Positions 1-8,187 of a DNA stretch of 49,096 nucleotides are shown piece after piece. Origin of the DNA: Methylococcaceae bacterium (GTDB taxonomy: Bacteria > Pseudomonadota > Gammaproteobacteria > Methylococcales > Methylomonadaceae); assembly GCA_021736705.1 (NCBI GenBank), contig JAIPFI010000004.1, positions 1 to 49,096 on the forward strand. The letters run 5' to 3'. The position numbers and the translations under genes are program-made. The notes under the pieces were generated by a model, which saw only the letters and a list, made by a program, of their open reading frames with translations, was not told the origin of the DNA and did no database searches. Each line of letters opens with the position of its first letter. The first letter of the stretch is position 1.

Positions 1-138
1 ATCCGGCATATTTGTTTAAATTTATTTCAAAATGAGCCTTCCAAAATGAGTGTTAAGAAGAAAATGAACAAAGCGGCATGGAGTGATGACTATAGAGCTA
101 AGTTATTGTTGGGGAAATAATTTTAATGCGTTTACCCT
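1..138 (+). mobile_element. 3' end of an ISAs1-family insertion sequence (partial transposase and right terminus)
   Basis: From base 1 a reading frame runs to a TAA at 118-120. Its roughly 39 residues end in AAWSDDYRAKLLLGK, and an earlier LNLFQNEPSK stretch resembles the C-terminus of ISAs1-family (H-repeat) DDE transposases. The rest of the element lies outside the window. Past the stop the sequence ends in TGCGTTTACCCTG (126-138). Its complement CAGGGTAAACGCA is what I would expect for an ISAs1 inverted repeat, so I place the right boundary at 138. The following gene starts abruptly inside a signal peptide, which supports this boundary. The family call comes from remembered C-terminal motifs; the exact end is inferred because the left end cannot be seen. 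Confidence 0.7.
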
Positions 139-861
139 GTGGGGTTAATTTCTACCCACGCAAAAGCTGAAGATTTGTGTTATAAAACTAGTTTCGAGCG
201 ATCAGATTTTTCCCCTGGAAAACTGAATACCCAAGATGGGTGGCAGAACCCACAAAAAACAGCCTCAATCTCACCCGTTTATCCTCAAAGTGGTAAACAA
301 TCTATCCGGGTATTTGGCAATAAATTAAATGAAATATCACCAGAATTAGTTGGGACACGATTTGGGCGTCTTTTCTTATATGATGCAACCAATAAAACGA
401 TTGAGCTCAGTATCGATGCAATGCTCGACGGCCCAAGTACCGACAGCAACTCTTCTGCTAATCCAAACGACGATCTTATCAGCGCCAACCTTACCCTACT
501 TCTTGTTGATGAACTCAACCAACCGATTTCCATTGGAACGCTACTTCTGTCGTCCAATAGTAATGTGTGGATTATAGATTCAAGCGGTGATTATGTCGCT
601 GCTATCCCTATCAACTTGAATGGCTATCACCGTCTAAGTGCAAGAATCGACTTCAGTTCACGAAAAGTTCAATTTTTTGTTGATAACGAACAGGTTAAAA
701 CTCTGTCGATTCCTGATTCTATAACATCTAATATTTTTGCTATGGGTGCACTTGAAATGTTTGCAGTTAATGACAAGAAAACTCTTAATCGTAATCATTA
801 TGACGCTTATTTTGATAACTTTTGCGTATCGACTGATAGTTGCGAAATTCAATGTCTGTAG
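139..861 (+). pseudogene. Secreted jelly-roll-like protein, 5' end removed by an IS
   Basis: The frame is open from about base 127 to the stop at 861. The first residues after the IS boundary (LISTHAKA, then EDLCYKTSFE) look like the tail of a signal peptide with an A-x-A cleavage site. The hydrophobic core and start codon are missing, and the GTG at 139 has no ribosome site of its own. The remaining roughly 230 residues are beta-rich. The order Y-x-T-S-F-E..., GKQSIRVFG, LSARIDFSSRKVQFFVDNEQV and a closing YFDNFCVS is typical of concanavalin/LamG-like jelly-roll domains in exported proteins. The specific ligand or enzyme activity is unknown. Most likely a non-functional remnant, unless a promoter and start inside the IS rescue cytoplasmic expression. 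Confidence 0.65.
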
Positions 862-889
862 AGATAAACTCGTAAGGCGGATGCGTAGC

Positions 890-959
890 TTGGAAGTAAG
901 GGGTTGGAAGTAAGGGGTTGGAAGTAAGGGGTTGGAAGTAAGGGGTTGGAAGTAAGGGG
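890..959. repeat. Five tandem copies of a 14-bp unit
   Basis: The unit ttggaagtaagggg is repeated five times head to tail without visible mismatches (starting at 890, 904, 918, 932 and 946). It is followed by tcagatccctttgtcttc. The array lies 28 bp after the stop of the truncated secreted protein. There are no unique spacers, so it is not a CRISPR array. A minus-strand frame through it would encode a repetitive LPTPYFQ peptide with no independent coding evidence. The perfect copies suggest recent slippage expansion. Confidence 0.9.
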
Positions 960-998
960 TCAGATCCCTTTGTCTTCACAGACACCTTATAAAAATAT

Positions 999-1074
999 CG
1001 TCATTCCCGAAGTGTTTAATCGGGAATCCATGCTGAGTATAGATTCCTGCTAACAGCATGCAGGAATGACGGGG
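999..1074. repeat. Palindromic intergenic repeat (REP/MITE-like)
   Basis: The segment starts cgtcattcccg and ends ggaatgacggg. Nine outer bases (cgtcattcc / ggaatgacg, 999-1007 and 1063-1071) pair perfectly, and inner parts (cccg/cggg) pair again, giving a branched hairpin. The CGTCATTCC outer motif is common in dispersed palindromic repeats of proteobacterial genomes. It lies in a 415-bp gene-free gap (862-1276) that holds only this element and the tandem repeat. Whether it moves or merely folds in RNA cannot be told here. Confidence 0.65.
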
Positions 1075-1276
1075 TTTTCTAGGGGGGGCTGAATATTTAC
1101 ACTCATTTAAGGCGGGATACTCCTTATAATTCAGCTCGGCGTCATTATATGAGCCAATACTATGCTATAGGTTAACTGTAATGGCGTTTCAAATTATAGA
1201 GGCGGTTTAGTTATAAATAGGTTGACTTAAGCTAGCTACCCCCTATATTTAAGGTATTAGTGCTTTTTAATTTATA

Positions 1277-2803
1277 ATGGAATTTTGTGTCATGTCATAT
1301 CCATTTGCCTTGCCTTTTGAACTGACGAATCAGTCTATTACTGACTGGCTTAAACAACTTAACTTTTCTGATGTGTTATTGGTCAGTAATGAAATTTATC
1401 ATGTTTTATCTGTTTTAAAAAAAGAACAGGCGGCTATTGATACGGCGGCTTTAAGGCAGGTTATCATGCGATTAACCCCGGTCGTCATGTATTTGTCTGG
1501 TTTTTTGGAGCAGGCAATGTTGAAGTCTGCTCAACAGCGCAAAATTCCGCAAATGAGTATTCGTATCTTACGTCATTTGTCATTCTTACAATTATGTCTG
1601 GCAAAGCGTACAGAGCAACAAGATCAGCGCGTCTTACATTTAAATTATGCACTGCAAATTTTGGGCGTTGCCTTTAAGGTGTCTGTTTTAAGTTATGAGC
1701 GTCCGTCAGCCGTTTTGTGGCAGTATATGAGTGAGTGTTATACCTTGGCTTCTGTTGATACGCTCTTAGATATTCCAGTAGAAAAGCCTTTAGCTGATTT
1801 TCAGTCCTTACCTACAATTAATCTGGCGTTAAAGCGCTTATTATTATTTTGGGTTGCAAATCCTTATAGTTTTAGTCAACAAGATATACAGACATTTTTT
1901 GTTTTTTGTACTTTAAATAGTCATTTAGTCAAGCTGGTTAATCCGAATTTAGTCGTAGAGTCTGTTTTTTGTTGGGATTATAGTCAGAATGATTGCTTGC
2001 AAATGGTTTACTCTAAACCAGTAAAACTACCTGAAAAATGTGTTTTATTTCATGCCAATGATTTATTACATTCTGAGCAAAAAAAGAGTTTATTTATTGC
2101 TGAGAGTGAGCGTTTTTTCCTGCGCTTGAGTAATTATAATGCCTTGGTTGGCAATACCAATTTTTCTCTTGCCAAGACTTATGTTATCACTCATGGATTT
2201 GAGCAGCTTACCGCGTTTTTTGCTCGACATGTACATAACAATGAAGTTCTAAGATTGAATACGCCATTGCCTAATGATCTTAATTTTACTAATTTGGAAT
2301 TAGTTCAGGATGGAATGAAGAAAAAGCCAATGATAGAGCATATTTCTCCAGAAGATATCTGGGGCGGAGCAGAGCTTAAAAAAGAAAAAGTAGCGGTCAA
2401 ATTTGCTGCGATGAAGTTGATGCAAACGGCTCAAGCGTATTTTTATGGAGCTGAAACCATACAGGTTAATTTAGTCGAAGGTGATGTTTTTGTTGCTTAT
2501 GATGCTAGCTTAAAACCCGTTTTAGGTGTGGTACGACGAGCTGATTACGGGCAGCGTGACAGACTACAACAATCGGTAGTACAAATGCTTATCGGGCACG
2601 TGTCAGTGTTGTTACAGTCACATCTTGTTGTGCCGAAGTCTGCTTTATTATTGTCGCATAAGGATACTTTTGAATTATTTTTAGAGCCCGGTCAATATTC
2701 AGTGGGGACGATATTGAAATTTGATCAGGTTGACGTGACTTTGGAGCGTTTATTGGAATTGTCGCCTAAATTTATGCGCTATGCGGTTTCAGTGGGCGAG
2801 TAA
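1277..2803 (+). CDS. Conserved hypothetical protein, 508 aa, possible PilZ-like C-terminal domain
   Basis: A soluble protein with no signal peptide or membrane segment. Residues 1-300 are mostly helical. The last roughly 130 residues are predicted beta-rich and begin near AETIQVNLVEGDVFVAYD, followed by LGVVRRADYG. An R-R after a short strand with a following barrel resembles the C-terminal PilZ-like region of large gammaproteobacterial proteins annotated as c-di-GMP-binding, but the resemblance is weak and I would not assign the function. The start is ATG 1277, or ATG 1292 fifteen bases on; neither has a strong ribosome site. It appears monocistronic, with repeats on both sides. Confidence 0.6.
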   Translation: MEFCVMSYPFALPFELTNQSITDWLKQLNFSDVLLVSNEIYHVLSVLKKEQAAIDTAALRQVIMRLTPVVMYLSGFLEQAMLKSAQQRKIPQMSIRILRHLSFLQLCLAKRTEQQDQRVLHLNYALQILGVAFKVSVLSYERPSAVLWQYMSECYTLASVDTLLDIPVEKPLADFQSLPTINLALKRLLLFWVANPYSFSQQDIQTFFVFCTLNSHLVKLVNPNLVVESVFCWDYSQNDCLQMVYSKPVKLPEKCVLFHANDLLHSEQKKSLFIAESERFFLRLSNYNALVGNTNFSLAKTYVITHGFEQLTAFFARHVHNNEVLRLNTPLPNDLNFTNLELVQDGMKKKPMIEHISPEDIWGGAELKKEKVAVKFAAMKLMQTAQAYFYGAETIQVNLVEGDVFVAYDASLKPVLGVVRRADYGQRDRLQQSVVQMLIGHVSVLLQSHLVVPKSALLLSHKDTFELFLEPGQYSVGTILKFDQVDVTLERLLELSPKFMRYAVSVGE

Positions 2804-2856
2804 GTACGGCTGATAATTGTTGGCTATCCAGCCTTCTTTTTCTGGAGAAAGTTTTT

Positions 2857-2985
2857 ACTCAATGTTTAAGTTTTTTAACGGATTGATTTTATAGAATTTC
2901 TATAAAATCAATCCGAGCTTACACAATTTAGTCCGTATAATTGGCTTTTCTGGATCTGGTTATAGCTGAAAATTTGTGCATTGAA
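2857..2985 (-). repeat. MITE-like element, copy A
   Basis: About 129 bp starting actcaatgtttaagttttt and ending in a tgcattga segment. Its reverse complement matches the element at 14984-15117 at both ends: the segment resembling gctataaccNgaNNcagaaaag near one end, and gttaaaaa...aaacattgagt at the other. The interiors differ; copy A carries a perfect 37-nt hairpin. Shared ends with different interiors are typical of non-autonomous elements mobilised by a common transposase. No target duplication could be recognised. Confidence 0.6.
2879..2915. terminator. Perfect 16-bp hairpin downstream of the 508-aa gene
   Basis: The arms cggattgattttatag (2879-2894) and ctataaaatcaatccg (2900-2915) are exact reverse complements around the loop aattt. 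The hairpin lies 76 bp after the stop of the 508-aa gene and 86 bp beyond the end of the convergent gene ending at 3001. It could stop transcripts from both sides, but no T-run follows either arm, so a classical intrinsic terminator is doubtful. It lies inside MITE copy A and may be part of that element rather than of the genes. Confidence 0.5.
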
Positions 2986-3000
2986 AATTAAGATATTTAA

Positions 3001-4386
3001 TCAATCAATGCCGTATGATCTTAAATTGAAATCACCGTTTAAATTAATATAGACGCGGACTTTATCATCCACAACCTTTATAAACAGTGGCCATCCATTG
3101 GAACCATACCATTCATTTTTTGCCCAAGTTTTGCCACCATCGCTACTGGTAATAACATGATGCCGGGTGCCAAATTTCGCAGTCGCAAATAACACATCCT
3201 TATGCTGTGTAATATTTGTGTTGCGCGGGAACAATGTAGTATCGTCATTTTTAGTAGATTCTGCTATTTTAAGCCAATTGTTACCACCATTGTGTGTTTG
3301 ATAAAGATAGATCATCTTAGCCGCCACATCCTCAACCAAAGCCCAACCTTTGTTTGCGCTTGAGAAAGTAAGGTTTTTTAATTGTAATCCTGCTTCGTAA
3401 TTCCAAGGTGCATCCAGAGCAACCCACTCGGGGTTTGTTGTTGTTTCTGCCGAATAGTATTCAAGATGATCATAGGTCGCAATATAGGCTCTACCATCAA
3501 TGAACCCCAACGTTGTATAGTGCAAATATGATTTTGCGCCTTCATCTCTAGTTTTAGAGCCACCTGCTAAAATCCAAGATTCACCACCATCAAAAGAACC
3601 GTAAACTGTATGGCGACCCGCAATAAACACTGTCTTTTCATCCGGAGCTATGACATTGTAATTCAGCGTATTGCGTGGAATGCCTGCCCAAATTTCATTA
3701 ACCCATTGACCTAAGTTTGACGTTATATCGACCCAGGTTTTACCGCCATCAAACGTTTTGCCCACATATTGATTCACGCCGTAGCTTGAGGCGCTGCCCA
3801 CTACATAACCTGTGAGTTCATCAACAAAAGCGAAGGCTTGAATACTTGCTAAATTAGAGGCGATTAATTCCCAATTAATGCCGCCATCTTCCGAGCGAAA
3901 TATTTTTCCACCATCAATATATTGAGGGTGATTATAAACGGCCATGACGATATCTTTATTTACAAAATGTAAAATTGGTGTTAATCCCAAATAACTACCA
4001 TTCGGTGGCGACATATTGTTGTTTGCAGCCGGAAGGGTTACTGCTTTAAAGGTAATGGGGCAGGTCATATCAATATTAGCCAAGCCAAGCAAATTATGTA
4101 ATGTATCAATGTAAAAAGGTTCATTACCAAAGTTACCACCTAACAAATAAACGTTCTGATCATCTGATACACCGGCATAAATATTAGTTTTTGGATAATG
4201 ACGGTATAACCATGGCGCTAACGTTTGAGTGACGGCAGAGGATGGAAATAATTCTGGTAGCGTAATTTCTGCCCAATCAAATAATGCGTCAGCTTCGCAT
4301 TGCAAATCTGCTTGTGCCGTATTGACATGCATTAATATGGCTAATATGGATGAAGCGACTATTGTGTTTTTATGATGCATTTTCAT
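3001..4386 (-). CDS. Exported BNR/Asp-box beta-propeller protein with an N-terminal module shared with the 5427-6569 gene
   Basis: 461 residues. A signal peptide occupies residues 1-26 (MKMHHKNTIVASS..., cleavage after A-Q-A). Residues about 29-110 form a cysteine-flanked module: C-x4-LFDWAE-x3-PELFP, then WLYRHYP, YAGVSDDQNVYLLGG and a closing C. The rest carries at least five Asp-box repeats (SEDGGINW, TFDGGKTW, SFDGGESW, THNGGNNW, SSDGGKTW), the hallmark of sialidase/sortilin/Ycf48-like propellers. No sialidase catalytic set is evident, so a binding or assembly role is more likely than hydrolysis. It is the last gene of a three-gene minus-strand cluster, 120 bp behind the preceding gene. 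Function unknown. Confidence 0.75.
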   Translation of the reverse strand: MKMHHKNTIVASSILAILMHVNTAQADLQCEADALFDWAEITLPELFPSSAVTQTLAPWLYRHYPKTNIYAGVSDDQNVYLLGGNFGNEPFYIDTLHNLLGLANIDMTCPITFKAVTLPAANNNMSPPNGSYLGLTPILHFVNKDIVMAVYNHPQYIDGGKIFRSEDGGINWELIASNLASIQAFAFVDELTGYVVGSASSYGVNQYVGKTFDGGKTWVDITSNLGQWVNEIWAGIPRNTLNYNVIAPDEKTVFIAGRHTVYGSFDGGESWILAGGSKTRDEGAKSYLHYTTLGFIDGRAYIATYDHLEYYSAETTTNPEWVALDAPWNYEAGLQLKNLTFSSANKGWALVEDVAAKMIYLYQTHNGGNNWLKIAESTKNDDTTLFPRNTNITQHKDVLFATAKFGTRHHVITSSDGGKTWAKNEWYGSNGWPLFIKVVDDKVRVYINLNGDFNLRSYGID

Positions 4387-4506
4387 TGTGTATGTTCCTA
4401 AATTTGTAGGCTGTCTAGCTTAAATGCTGAGTGTTGGTGGAACAGAAGAAACCACCGTTACTCGATCTGATTCCGGTGATTGCTATACCTCATTGGTATT
4501 TTTAAG

Positions 4507-5430
4507 CTATTGATCTTCATCGCGTATACCGCCTTGCTCCAATATTGAGTAATAGAGACTTACCGCGTTAGGAAATCCCATTTGTGTTACCTCCCAAGGA
4601 GCGTTGGGATAAAGTCGAGTTGCCGATAAAAATTCGCCCGTAGCGGCATACCAGGCATCTGTCGCAAATTGCGTGCAATTATGCCACGGTGTCCATGTTG
4701 TTGTGCCTTGGGCAACGTAACTATCAATCAGAACAACTAGGTGCTGCCACTGCTCTTTATTAATAAGAACGGTTTTATACGTACTTGCAGGGCGGTAAAT
4801 TTCACGAAAAAAATTAATGCCATTAAATACCTTATCACCGACAACGCTACTGTATGTGCCAGCAGTAGCGTATGCAATGGGGGCAAGTGCAGATAATGCA
4901 CGAAATTCAATCCAAGCATGCCCGACATCTCCCTGTATTAAACTTGCCCAATTCAAGGTAACTTCTTTTTCGGGTTTGGCAACGGCTATAGTTAGAACGC
5001 CATAAATATCATTGTCAATCGCCTGGCAGATTGTATTGTCAATTTCTGGCAATTCGATGGATAAAGAGGTGTTAATACTTTCTTGATAGATGACCTCTTG
5101 ATCTGCGGTAATGCTTAATGTTGCCGCTTGTTTTGGTAATAGCGCATTGACCGAGAGCATCAGTCGCAGGGCTTTTTCACTACACACCGCGACGTCTGGG
5201 ACAACAATAACCGTCTGCCGATTTTTCCCAGAAAATTGCAATACCGGGGTAATGGTTATACCAAGCCGTTGCCCGGATTGATTGCTAACATCAAGATTGT
5301 ACGAACTGTCTAAAGGCCATTCTAAAGACAGTGTATAAATCTGTGTTGCTTGAGTCGGTGCAATACTACATAAAGCGAACAGTATTAAATACGCTGTTCG
5401 TTTTATGGCTGATAATGGTGTAAAAGTCAT
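4507..5430 (-). CDS. Exported protein with a permuted papain/NlpC-P60-like C-terminal domain
   Basis: About 307 residues from ATG 5430. That start overlaps the stop of the upstream gene as ATGA, so translation is probably coupled; the earlier in-frame start at 5454 would add eight residues. A signal peptide follows (MTFTPLSAIKRTAYLILFAL, cleavage near T-Q-A). Residues about 30-160 are a beta-rich domain. The C-terminal part has GHAWIEF and, about 90 residues on, WHNCTQFATDAWYAATGE. A histidine in GHAxIE preceding a cysteine in NCxxFA is the order seen in circularly permuted papain-fold proteins (LRAT/YiiX/DUF4105-like groups). A peptidase, amidase or acyltransferase role is inference; the family is not firmly identified. 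Confidence 0.6.
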   Translation of the reverse strand: MTFTPLSAIKRTAYLILFALCSIAPTQATQIYTLSLEWPLDSSYNLDVSNQSGQRLGITITPVLQFSGKNRQTVIVVPDVAVCSEKALRLMLSVNALLPKQAATLSITADQEVIYQESINTSLSIELPEIDNTICQAIDNDIYGVLTIAVAKPEKEVTLNWASLIQGDVGHAWIEFRALSALAPIAYATAGTYSSVVGDKVFNGINFFREIYRPASTYKTVLINKEQWQHLVVLIDSYVAQGTTTWTPWHNCTQFATDAWYAATGEFLSATRLYPNAPWEVTQMGFPNAVSLYYSILEQGGIRDEDQ

Positions 5431-6569
5431 TTGACTAAATAACTGCCGTCGCAACGACTATCAAAAGTCACTGTCCAGCTTTGTTGATTAGCGCTAAAAA
5501 TCATATCACCGCCAATAGGATAGGCTTCACAGACATCAGTATTATATTTAATGGCATCAAAAACAACCGCATACTGATTGAGTGTACCCGGAGTTGTGGT
5601 ATTGAGTGTCATCTCGTCATTTAAATTGCTCGCTATTAAATCGAATACCGCATGTATAGTATTATTACTATCAGATACATTAATACCAATATCCATATTT
5701 GAATCATCTGTACTATTAATATTTATAGCGCCCTGTAAACGCATTCCATTGGGAATTAGATAATTAGACAATTGAATAGTACCTCCTCCCGAAAAACTAC
5801 CGGTATCCGCATCAATTGCGCCTAGACCTAGATTGATACTTATCTTTCCATCAGAAATAATTTGCGCATTTTTTGCCAAATTATTAACAATTAAATCGAG
5901 ATTAGCCTGGATTTCGCCCGTCATCTGATTAATGTCTAAATTGTTTAGTCTCAATTCCGCTTGCCCTGTCATCGTATCGCTACTATCAACTGGAATACAG
6001 CCGTTGCCATAACTGATATTTGCTATCGCGGGTTTAGGTAAATTTTGCAAAAATGATTCTAAATCTGTCGCTTCAGAAAGATTAAAATTCATAGCAACAA
6101 CCGGACAAGTTGAAGGTTGTCCTAATGCCGCCATTAAAATAGGTTGCACTTGATTGGTTAAGTCTCCACCAAGCACTTCATTCGTTAACCCAAATAGTGT
6201 ATCAACGTGATTTTTTACCTCTGCTTCAGAGCCAGCTAAAGCAGACGAGCCACTACAACTTGCTTGATTAATCCAAACAGAAGCTTCCCCTAAATCCATG
6301 AGAGCATTTCCAGAGAGTGCGCCAATATAATAAAGATGCCCATCGGCAGAAGACGTGCCTAAATAGGTATCAGGAGAATAATAACGATAGTAATAACTAT
6401 CAAACGTCCTTGACTGTGTGTTGGCAGGAGAAAAAAGAGAGGGATAATTAAGCTCACCCCAGTTAAATAAACAGTCAGCTTGAGCTGGCACAATATTATT
6501 TCCCGCTATCACTATACTTGATGAGGAGCTAAGTAATATGGCAGTAATGATTATTTTTTTAATAGACAT
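5427..6569 (-). CDS. Exported protein with the same N-terminal cysteine-flanked module and a beta-rich C-terminus
   Basis: About 380 residues. ATG 6569 is preferred over GTG 6578 because an AGG lies eight bases upstream of it and overlaps the GTG. The signal peptide (MSIKKIIITAILLSSSSSIV) ends near residue 23. Residues about 30-105 repeat the module of the 3001-4386 protein: A-D-C-LFNWGE-x3-PSLF, YYYRYY, YLGTSSADGHLYYIG and a closing ASC. The remainder is rich in N, D, S and T with alternating hydrophobics (INLGLGAID, GGGTIQLSNYL), suggesting a long beta-sheet. Four cysteines in the second part may form disulfides. It is the first gene of the minus-strand cluster and overlaps the next as ATGA. 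Function unknown. Confidence 0.7.
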   Translation of the reverse strand: MSIKKIIITAILLSSSSSIVIAGNNIVPAQADCLFNWGELNYPSLFSPANTQSRTFDSYYYRYYSPDTYLGTSSADGHLYYIGALSGNALMDLGEASVWINQASCSGSSALAGSEAEVKNHVDTLFGLTNEVLGGDLTNQVQPILMAALGQPSTCPVVAMNFNLSEATDLESFLQNLPKPAIANISYGNGCIPVDSSDTMTGQAELRLNNLDINQMTGEIQANLDLIVNNLAKNAQIISDGKISINLGLGAIDADTGSFSGGGTIQLSNYLIPNGMRLQGAININSTDDSNMDIGINVSDSNNTIHAVFDLIASNLNDEMTLNTTTPGTLNQYAVVFDAIKYNTDVCEAYPIGGDMIFSANQQSWTVTFDSRCDGSYLVK

Positions 6570-7182
6570 AAGTTTCACCTGACGTTTAGGTATGACACCA
6601 AGGTAAGCAATAAACTACATATTTGACCGCTTACCTGCCTTAAAAGCAGGGTGGGAATAGGTATATAAAATAGAACTAACCCCTTGTAATTTAATATCTA
6701 TTGAGAATTTATCCTGCTTTTTCATTACAACTTGTACGCTTATTTTATTTTTATTTCAACTGAGTATTTTTATCAAGAATACATTTATTAAATAGAGCAA
6801 CAAAATCGATCGGTCTTGCATGTAAATTATGTACTATCAAGCTGGTATTGAAGTGCGTGTTATTATTGTAGATTGCGAAAATTTCAGACGACGAATTTTT
6901 CTCAACTCCATTATCCAACGGGGGGTGAACGCTGACTACTTTTCAAAGCAAACTATTACACATAAATATGTGTCACGATGTTATTGCTGTTACAAGCTTA
7001 GCCTATTATTATTGGCTACTCACGATTGCAAATGACGAACAAAAATGCTTTGTATGAAGCCCTATTTACATGCCTCTGTGCTGTGATATTACGCCAGAAA
7101 CACATTACAGCTTTTCCATTTAAGGACGACAAAAGAATTCATGAGACTCACTACATTTGATTTGCCCCTTCGAGCTTTATAA
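6570..7182. other. 613-bp gap between the exported-protein cluster and mtgA
   Basis: I see no convincing gene. A 68-codon frame at 6829-7035 lacks a ribosome site and has no recognisable composition. A small hairpin (cctgc/gcagg around 6637-6652) and the palindrome acacataaatatgtgt (6958-6973) are present. The promoter of the minus-strand cluster must lie in the left part; a match cannot be chosen with confidence. Just before mtgA a 13-codon frame (ATG 7141, MRLTTFDLPLRAL) ends TAAATG at the mtgA start and could be a leader peptide, which is weak evidence. Confidence 0.5.
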
Positions 7183-7917
7183 ATGCGCCACTGGTTATTT
7201 AACAAACACACAAACGCCCAACCTTTAACGGTAAAAGCCTTTTTGGCACGCTTATGCGTAGTTTTACTTGCGTGGACTTTGCTTTACCAGTTATGGATAT
7301 TTGCGCATATTTTATGGTGGATAAATTATAATCCCACTTCAAGTGCCTTTATGGAGGATCGTCTCACGATTCTTCAGGCATCCAAGCCTAATGCAGAGCT
7401 TAAATATAAATGGGTGAATTACGAGCAGATTTCAAATAATCTGAAGCGCGCCGTTATTGCCAGTGAAGATGCAAGGTTTATCAAGCACGAAGGGGTCGAT
7501 TGGGGTGCAATTCAAGCCGCGTATGAAAACAATTGGAAGAAAGGAAAAATCGTCGGCGGCGGTTCAACCATTAGTCAGCAATTGGCTAAAAATCTATTTT
7601 TATCCAGCAAGCGCACGCCTTGGCGTAAAGCGCAGGAGTTAGCTATTACTTACATGCTAGAAGCTGTGCTAGATAAGCGCCGTATTCTTGAAATTTATCT
7701 TAATGTCATTGAATGGGGCGATGGCGTATTTGGTGCAGAAGCCGCAGCTAAACATTATTTTAAGGTAAGTGCTGCCAAGCTAAGCAAACAACAAGCGGCG
7801 AGTTTAGCGGTAATGATTCCCAACCCAAGGTTTTACGATAAACATAAAAAGACCAACTATTTAACCAAGCGCACAACGGTGATACAAGGGCGTATGGGGC
7901 TTTCGAAGATTCCATGA
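7183..7917 (+). CDS. mtgA: Monofunctional biosynthetic peptidoglycan transglycosylase
   Basis: Polymerises lipid II into glycan strands at the outer face of the inner membrane. At 244 residues it has the normal MtgA length. One membrane anchor (about residues 22-45, FLARLCVVLLAWTLLY) precedes a GT51 domain with its motifs: AVIASEDARFIKHEGVDW (catalytic Glu in the E-D-x-x-F motif), GGGSTISQQLAKNLFL, and KRRILEIYLNVIEWGDGVFGAEAAA. The end RMGLSKIP is typical for the family. There is no transpeptidase domain. A fragment matching its last codons is found again at about 13366-13390, before the intact sensor kinase, which shows that mtgA once faced that kinase. Confidence 0.95.
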   Translation: MRHWLFNKHTNAQPLTVKAFLARLCVVLLAWTLLYQLWIFAHILWWINYNPTSSAFMEDRLTILQASKPNAELKYKWVNYEQISNNLKRAVIASEDARFIKHEGVDWGAIQAAYENNWKKGKIVGGGSTISQQLAKNLFLSSKRTPWRKAQELAITYMLEAVLDKRRILEIYLNVIEWGDGVFGAEAAAKHYFKVSAAKLSKQQAASLAVMIPNPRFYDKHKKTNYLTKRTTVIQGRMGLSKIP

Positions 7918-7976
7918 CGGATGCTCTGTAGATTGAATGGGCGTAGCGAACGCTAGTTTAACTTCTAGCCAGTATT

Positions 7977-8167
7977 TTAACGAACCGGAATAGATGCGCT
8001 GATTTTCATACCTTTACCGGGCAATGACTGCAAATCAAAGTCACCAGCCAATGACTTTATTCTTTATTCTGTCAGTATAAGCGGATGCAATTGCTGCATC
8101 ATAGAACGCACCACCGTCATTAAATGATCGCAAACACCAATAATTGCAGTCGTAATTTCTTCTGTTG
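7977..8167 (-). pseudogene. Duplicated, internally deleted 3' fragment of the sensor histidine kinase at 13445-14752
   Basis: Bases about 7899-8065 match 13373-13532 with only about three differences, including the same stop codon and the end GKGMKISASIPVR. The next part, about 8066-8165, matches 13837-13937 with about three differences. The roughly 300 bp between those two blocks in the intact gene are missing, so the fragment joins the end of the ATPase domain to the region just after the phospho-acceptor helix. There is no start and no dimerisation helix. The junction sits at a short shared ttat/attc sequence. Directly to its right lies an IS3 relic. The high identity points to a recent event. 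Confidence 0.9.
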
Positions 8168-8187
8168 CTCCCAAACAAATCCCTATT

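Noticed and set aside
890-959. Possible CRISPR array
   Set aside because: The units are 14 bp and directly adjacent with no spacers, and no cas genes are present.
785-985. 66-codon minus-strand frame with LPTPYFQ repeats
   Set aside because: It is produced by reading the 14-bp tandem array; no ribosome site and no independent support.
6829-7035. 68-codon plus-strand frame
   Set aside because: No ribosome site, cysteine-rich random-looking composition, no match to a family.
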